Assembly (NCBI RefSeq): GCF_023065955.2
Contig: NW_026622997.1
Location: 4,822,001-4,886,000, forward strand
DNA: 64,000 nt
Source of the DNA: Ursus arctos
Taxonomy: Eukaryota; Chordata; Mammalia; Carnivora; Ursidae
Direction: 5' to 3'
Made by a program: the position numbers and the translations under genes. Positions 47,572-64,000 of this stretch are shown here, piece after piece. Numbering within the stretch: the stretch's first letter is position 1; each line of letters opens with the position of its first letter. The notes under the pieces were generated by a model that saw only the letters and a program-made list of their open reading frames with translations, was not told the origin of the DNA and did no database searches.

Positions 47572-47577
47572 TTTATT
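47572..47577 (-). terminator. ATAT1: ATAT1 poly(A) signal
   Basis: TTTATT on plus (AATAAA on minus), 161 bases beyond the ATAT1 stop codon. Confidence 0.75.
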
Positions 47578-47626
47578 ACTCTGGTTAAAAATAAAATACA
47601 AATGACTTGGTGTTGATAAAGCCTGT

Positions 47627-47660
47627 TGAATGAATGAATGAATGAATGAATGCATGAATA
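47627..47660. repeat. (GAAT)n microsatellite in ATAT1 3' UTR
   Basis: Five to six tandem GAAT units followed by the imperfect GCATGAATAC. It lies between the ATAT1 stop and its poly(A) signal and is a likely length-variable marker. Confidence 0.85.
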
Positions 47661-47737
47661 CATCCATTATGAGTTTGGGCTTTGGCTACCTCCTGTAGTG
47701 AGAATACTGACTTTGAAGGCGTGAGAGGGGCTGGCGG

Positions 47738-60620
<12,883 letters not shown>

Positions 60621-60929
60621 ATTTTTCTTAACCTAGTGTCCCATTTCCAACCCTTTCAACAGCCCCTCCCGACACCCCCGCCCCAACCAGGGAACTGCTA
60701 GGTATGGTGGGAACACACTGCGTTGGGCACAGGAGGCCAGAAAGATGATCATGACGTAATGGCCCAACTGCTGATTTCTGGTGGCTTCTGGTCCCAATAA
60801 TCACTGGGTGGTCTGGCTCAGGCCTCATCACTCCTCTCCCCACAGCAGCACCCATTCCCCAACGCCCCCCACCCCCCCCAGCACAAAGGGCATTAATTTG
60901 AAATTCAGCCCAGAAACAGGAGATACAGC

Positions 60930-60935
60930 TTTATT
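60930..60935 (-). terminator. MRPS18B: MRPS18B poly(A) signal
   Basis: TTTATT on plus (AATAAA on minus), 280 bases beyond the stop codon. Confidence 0.75.
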
Positions 60936-61214
60936 GTGGAAAAGCCAAGTTAGCAGAAATCTGAAGCAAGTAACACAATTACTAAACACAAGTTTAGCCT
61001 ATCTACTATTTACAATACATAGGGTTTGGGGTTTAACATACACATCTGTAGTGCCCTCCCCTAAGCCTCAGAAGCATTTATTCCCTTCAACAGCAATAAC
61101 TTCTTCTCTCTGGCCCTGGGCCTGCCATTGGCCACATACAGACACAACTCTTTGGAGCGAAATTCCATCTTGTAATTCCTAGGCACTATCTAATCCCTTC
61201 CCAGACTACAGCTC

Positions 61215-63454
61215 CTACAGAGCATTCTGGGGGCTCTCCTGCTCAGTGGAAGAGGCTTCAGCTGGAGTTGTGAGGAGCACCTCAGGCATGGACTCAGGTG
61301 GGGGACCACTCTCTTCTCGGAGATGGCCCTGATAGAGCCGTCGAAGGCGGGACAACTCTCTCTCTGGTGGCTGTTTCCAGCCATACCATGGATACCAGGG
61401 GTCACCTGAAACCAGGGTGGGGGCTGGCGGAGTGGCACTCACAGCTCCATGAGAGGTACTGAAGTCAAGGTCCCGAGGTTCAACCTGAGGAATGTGGTAA
61501 CTGAGGAGACCTAGGGGATTAAAAAAAGAAAGTGAAGGAGGGAAGCAAGGAAGGGTAGTTCGGGTTAAAACAATATGTAAAATGACAGAGAGAGGGAGGA
61601 AGGAACTGCTCAGAGCCACTGAGTACGTTTATGCAAGTTCTACCCTGCACAAAGGCAGCTGGCCAAGCGGGCAATGTGAACTGACACAGTTACTGCCGGG
61701 GCTCTTGTCCGCCAAGCTGCGCAGCCCCGCACCAGGGCTAGGAAGCTGCATCTGCCTTACCAGGACATGCAGCTTTTCAAATTTCTGCAAAGGTGTCACG
61801 GACCCAGGGCCAGAAATTTATACGAAGATATGATCTATCTCTGGCACTGGGACCGATAGTTACAAAAGGGAAGAAAGAGGAAAGAGGATTAAGGGAACAG
61901 AGCAACGACAAGGTAAGACACTCAGAAGAGAGAAAAAGGGACAGTGGAATACTGAAAGGAGATTCTTGGGAAGAGCACATTGGGTGCTACCTCCTCAGAC
62001 AGGCAGAAGTATCTACATCCACCCTCCAGCCCTAAATCACCTTCTTTATGGCTAAGAAAAATGCACTGGGGCCCCGCTCATGCTCACCATGATCTCTGGC
62101 TTTCTGGATGGCCTGGGTCAACTTCTTGTGTTGTTTCATACAGACCCCTATAGGGAGAAAAAACTCAGTGCTCATTCTAGAAAGCACAATAATAAGAATA
62201 TACAACTGCTTCTACGTGATTATAAAGAGCTGGGTTTGCAAAGTTGCTTTACCTAAAACCCTACTTCCCTGACCCCTCGATGGGCCTCAGTTTCCTCATC
62301 TACCCAATGGGAAGACTCCTCCCTCTCAGAGAGCTGAGATTAAGACTTTAGGAGGGTCTAGCCACTACAGAAAGGCTATTTAATAGTAAAACCTCCGAGA
62401 CAGAGAGCAGAACGCAATTCAAAGAACAAGTGTGGTTAATTAAAGATTTGGGTTGGACAATCCACTGAGAAAGATTCAATAAAGGAAGATGGGGCCTCTG
62501 ATCGGGAGAAGGTGATCTGAGACAGTAGCAAAATAGTCCCTTCAGCTTTTTATAGCTTTACAATGAAGCCCCCCCCTTTTTAAATATTTTATTTGTCAGA
62601 CAGCACACGGCAGGGGGAGCTGCAGAGAGGGAGAGCAGGCTCCCCACTGAGCAGGGTGACATGGGGCTCGATCCCGGGACCCTGAGATCATGACCTTAGC
62701 CGAAGGCAGACACTTAACTGACTGAGCCACCCAGGCGTCCAGCTATAAAACTCTTCTTTAAAACTCCCTAACAAACCAAACTCCACTGATCATGCTGCCA
62801 TCCGAAAATGGTAGATTCAGATTATTCTTTGCAAATTTATCTTGCTTTAGAGCAGGCGCTGGCAAAATTTTTCTGTGTAGGACCACATAAATTTTAGGTT
62901 CTACAAGTCCTACAGTCTCTGTCTAAGCTACTCAACTCTGCCACTGTAGCCTGGAAGCAGTTATAGACAATATGAAAATAAGCAGACATGGCAGTATGTC
63001 AGATTTGGCCTGTGGCCTTCATTAAGGAATAGATGTAATCTTGAATTGTTAGAATTATAACTCCAAATTTGGAAGATCTAATTGGATTGTCGATGGCAAA
63101 AAGAACTTATAGGACAATTTGCTAGAAAACCTTTTGTAAAAGCAAAGAGACCCTACAGAAGGGAAATAACCACCACTTCTAAGAGTTACATTTAGATAAC
63201 TCACTTACATAGGTACTTGCTTGTACCTTTTGTCCACATGTGAATATTCCCACGAAGGCGAGATTTCCAAAAAAAGTTCATTCACACTGTTTATGCCTTA
63301 TGTAAGGGCCACCTGTTGTATGACTGAATAAATGAGAAGTGCTCCAAGAAAAAGCTATTTTGGTGGTGACAAGGACAAGAGGCTAACCTGTGTATGGAGC
63401 ATGGAAGATGACACCTGTGTGGGCACAGACAAACTGTTCCAAGAGCTTCACGTT
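61215..63454 (-). CDS. MRPS18B: MRPS18B, mitochondrial small ribosomal subunit protein (last three exons)
   Basis: Component of the mitochondrial small ribosomal subunit (bS18 family, also called mS40). Exons in transcript order: 63454-63388, 62147-62088 and 61510-61215 (stop TAG). Upstream exons lie beyond position 64000. The first two exons encode [20 protein letters not shown] and [20 protein letters not shown], the end of the S18 fold. The last exon encodes the mitochondria-specific tail with [19 protein letters not shown] and [18 protein letters not shown], ending EQESPQNAL. Frames join as T-G-V and D-H-G-L. All match remembered human MRPS18B closely. Confidence 0.95.
62270..62400 (+). 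repeat. MIR SINE fragment
   Basis: GGGCCTCAGTTTCCTCATCT followed by AATGGGAAGACTCC, CTGAGATTAAGACTTTAGGA and GGCTATTTAATAGTAAAAC follows MIR in sense orientation. Confidence 0.7.
62573..62741 (-). repeat. SINEC
   Basis: Antisense, GGCTCCCCACTGAGCAGGGT middle and GAGCCACCCAGGCGTCC end. Older subtype than the copies with the CGCTATGAG segment. Confidence 0.88.
62852..63020 (+). repeat. hAT-Charlie type (MER1/MER3-like) fragment
   Basis: CGCTGGCAAAATTTTTCTGTG, CTACTCAACTCTGCCACTGT, AGCAGTTATAGACAATATGA and CAGATTTGGCCTGTGGCC match a familiar non-autonomous hAT pattern. The exact subfamily is uncertain. Confidence 0.65.
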
Positions 63455-63762
63455 CTGTGGAGGAAAGTGGCAGGGAAACGTAAGAGAAGGCAGGGAGAGG
63501 AGCAAGACCTTGAGAAACTGGAAGTGCATAATCCCTACACAAGTACACAGATGGCCTTAACTCCTCTGTCTCTCTCCAGGTGCTACCTCCTTCATGTCCG
63601 TTTCAGCCCCATCAATTTGCTGCATACATTCTTGAAAACTCCAGCAAACATTTCCCCTTTCTTGGCCTTCCAACCATTTCACATACACACTCCACATTCT
63701 GTCACTGAGACTCATGCAGAACCCTCTTCTACAGGGGTTAGGTTCTAAAATCAGCCCTTCAT

Positions 63763-63978
63763 TGGGGCGCCTGGGTGGCACAGTGGTTAAGCGTCTGCCT
63801 TCTGCTCAGGGTGTGATCCCGGCGTTCTAGGATCAAGCCCCACATCAGGCTCTTCCACTATAAGCCTGCTTCTTTCTCTCCCACTCCCCCTGCTTGTGTT
63901 CCCTCTCTCGCTGGCTCTTTCTATCTCTGTTGAATAAATAAATAAAATCTTTAAAAAATAAAAAATAAAATAAAATAA
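63763..63978 (+). repeat. SINEC, young copy
   Basis: Sense, GGGGCGCCTGGGTGGCACAG head, CACTATAAGCCTGCTTCTTT segment and (AAAT)n tail, flanked by exact AAAATCAGCCCTTCAT duplications. Lies in the MRPS18B intron at the right edge of the window. Confidence 0.93.
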
Positions 63979-64000
63979 AATCAGCCCTTCATGTAAAAAA

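Overview
This window is mammalian nuclear DNA with ordinary exon-intron genes (GT-AG introns, AATAAA poly(A) signals, CpG-rich promoters). It carries about 20 tRNA-derived SINEs of the carnivoran SINEC type, whose head reads GGGGCGCCTGGGTGG on one strand or the other. The variant whose body continues into CTCCGCTATGAGCCTGC is, from memory, typical of bears including giant panda, so the best guess is an arctoid carnivore, probably Ursidae. Gene content and order match part of the MHC class I region (human 6p21.33), read in the opposite direction to the human reference.

Layout: MDC1 (+; 3' 14 exons, 1-10762; the 5' end lies outside the window), NRM (+, 14031-16325), PPP1R18/phostensin (+, 18938-25590), DHX16 (+, 28565-43313), then C6orf136 (-, 43833-47167), ATAT1 (-, 47738-60340) and the last three exons of MRPS18B (-, 61215-63454). 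I placed splice sites by reading frame, GT/AG dinucleotides and remembered human proteins. The joined frames stay open throughout and give 262 aa (NRM), 614 aa (PPP1R18), 1044 aa (DHX16), 314 aa (C6orf136) and 421 aa (ATAT1), all within a few residues of the human proteins. Every gene looks intact.

The genes do not form one pathway. MDC1 is the gamma-H2AX reader and scaffold of the DNA double-strand-break response. NRM is an inner nuclear membrane protein. PPP1R18 targets protein phosphatase 1 to actin. DHX16 is the spliceosomal Prp2-type helicase. C6orf136 is uncharacterised. ATAT1 acetylates alpha-tubulin. MRPS18B is a mitoribosomal protein. They are dense housekeeping neighbours: DHX16 and C6orf136 converge with poly(A) signals about 270 bp apart, and ATAT1 ends just upstream of the C6orf136 promoter.

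The rest is interspersed repeats: young SINEs, old L1, L2 and MIR pieces, and hAT (MER5-like) elements. Carnivore SINEs are absent from about 11.5 to 32.4 kb. I see no operon, prophage, CRISPR array, true tRNA or rRNA gene, and no convincing new biological system. The points most worth a second look are a degenerate fourth RNF8-docking motif in MDC1, an upstream in-frame ATG in DHX16, a SINE inserted immediately after the DHX16 poly(A) signal, an NRF1-like motif cluster at the C6orf136 promoter, and an unidentified sequence ending in a 42-base poly(T) run at 27.2 kb.
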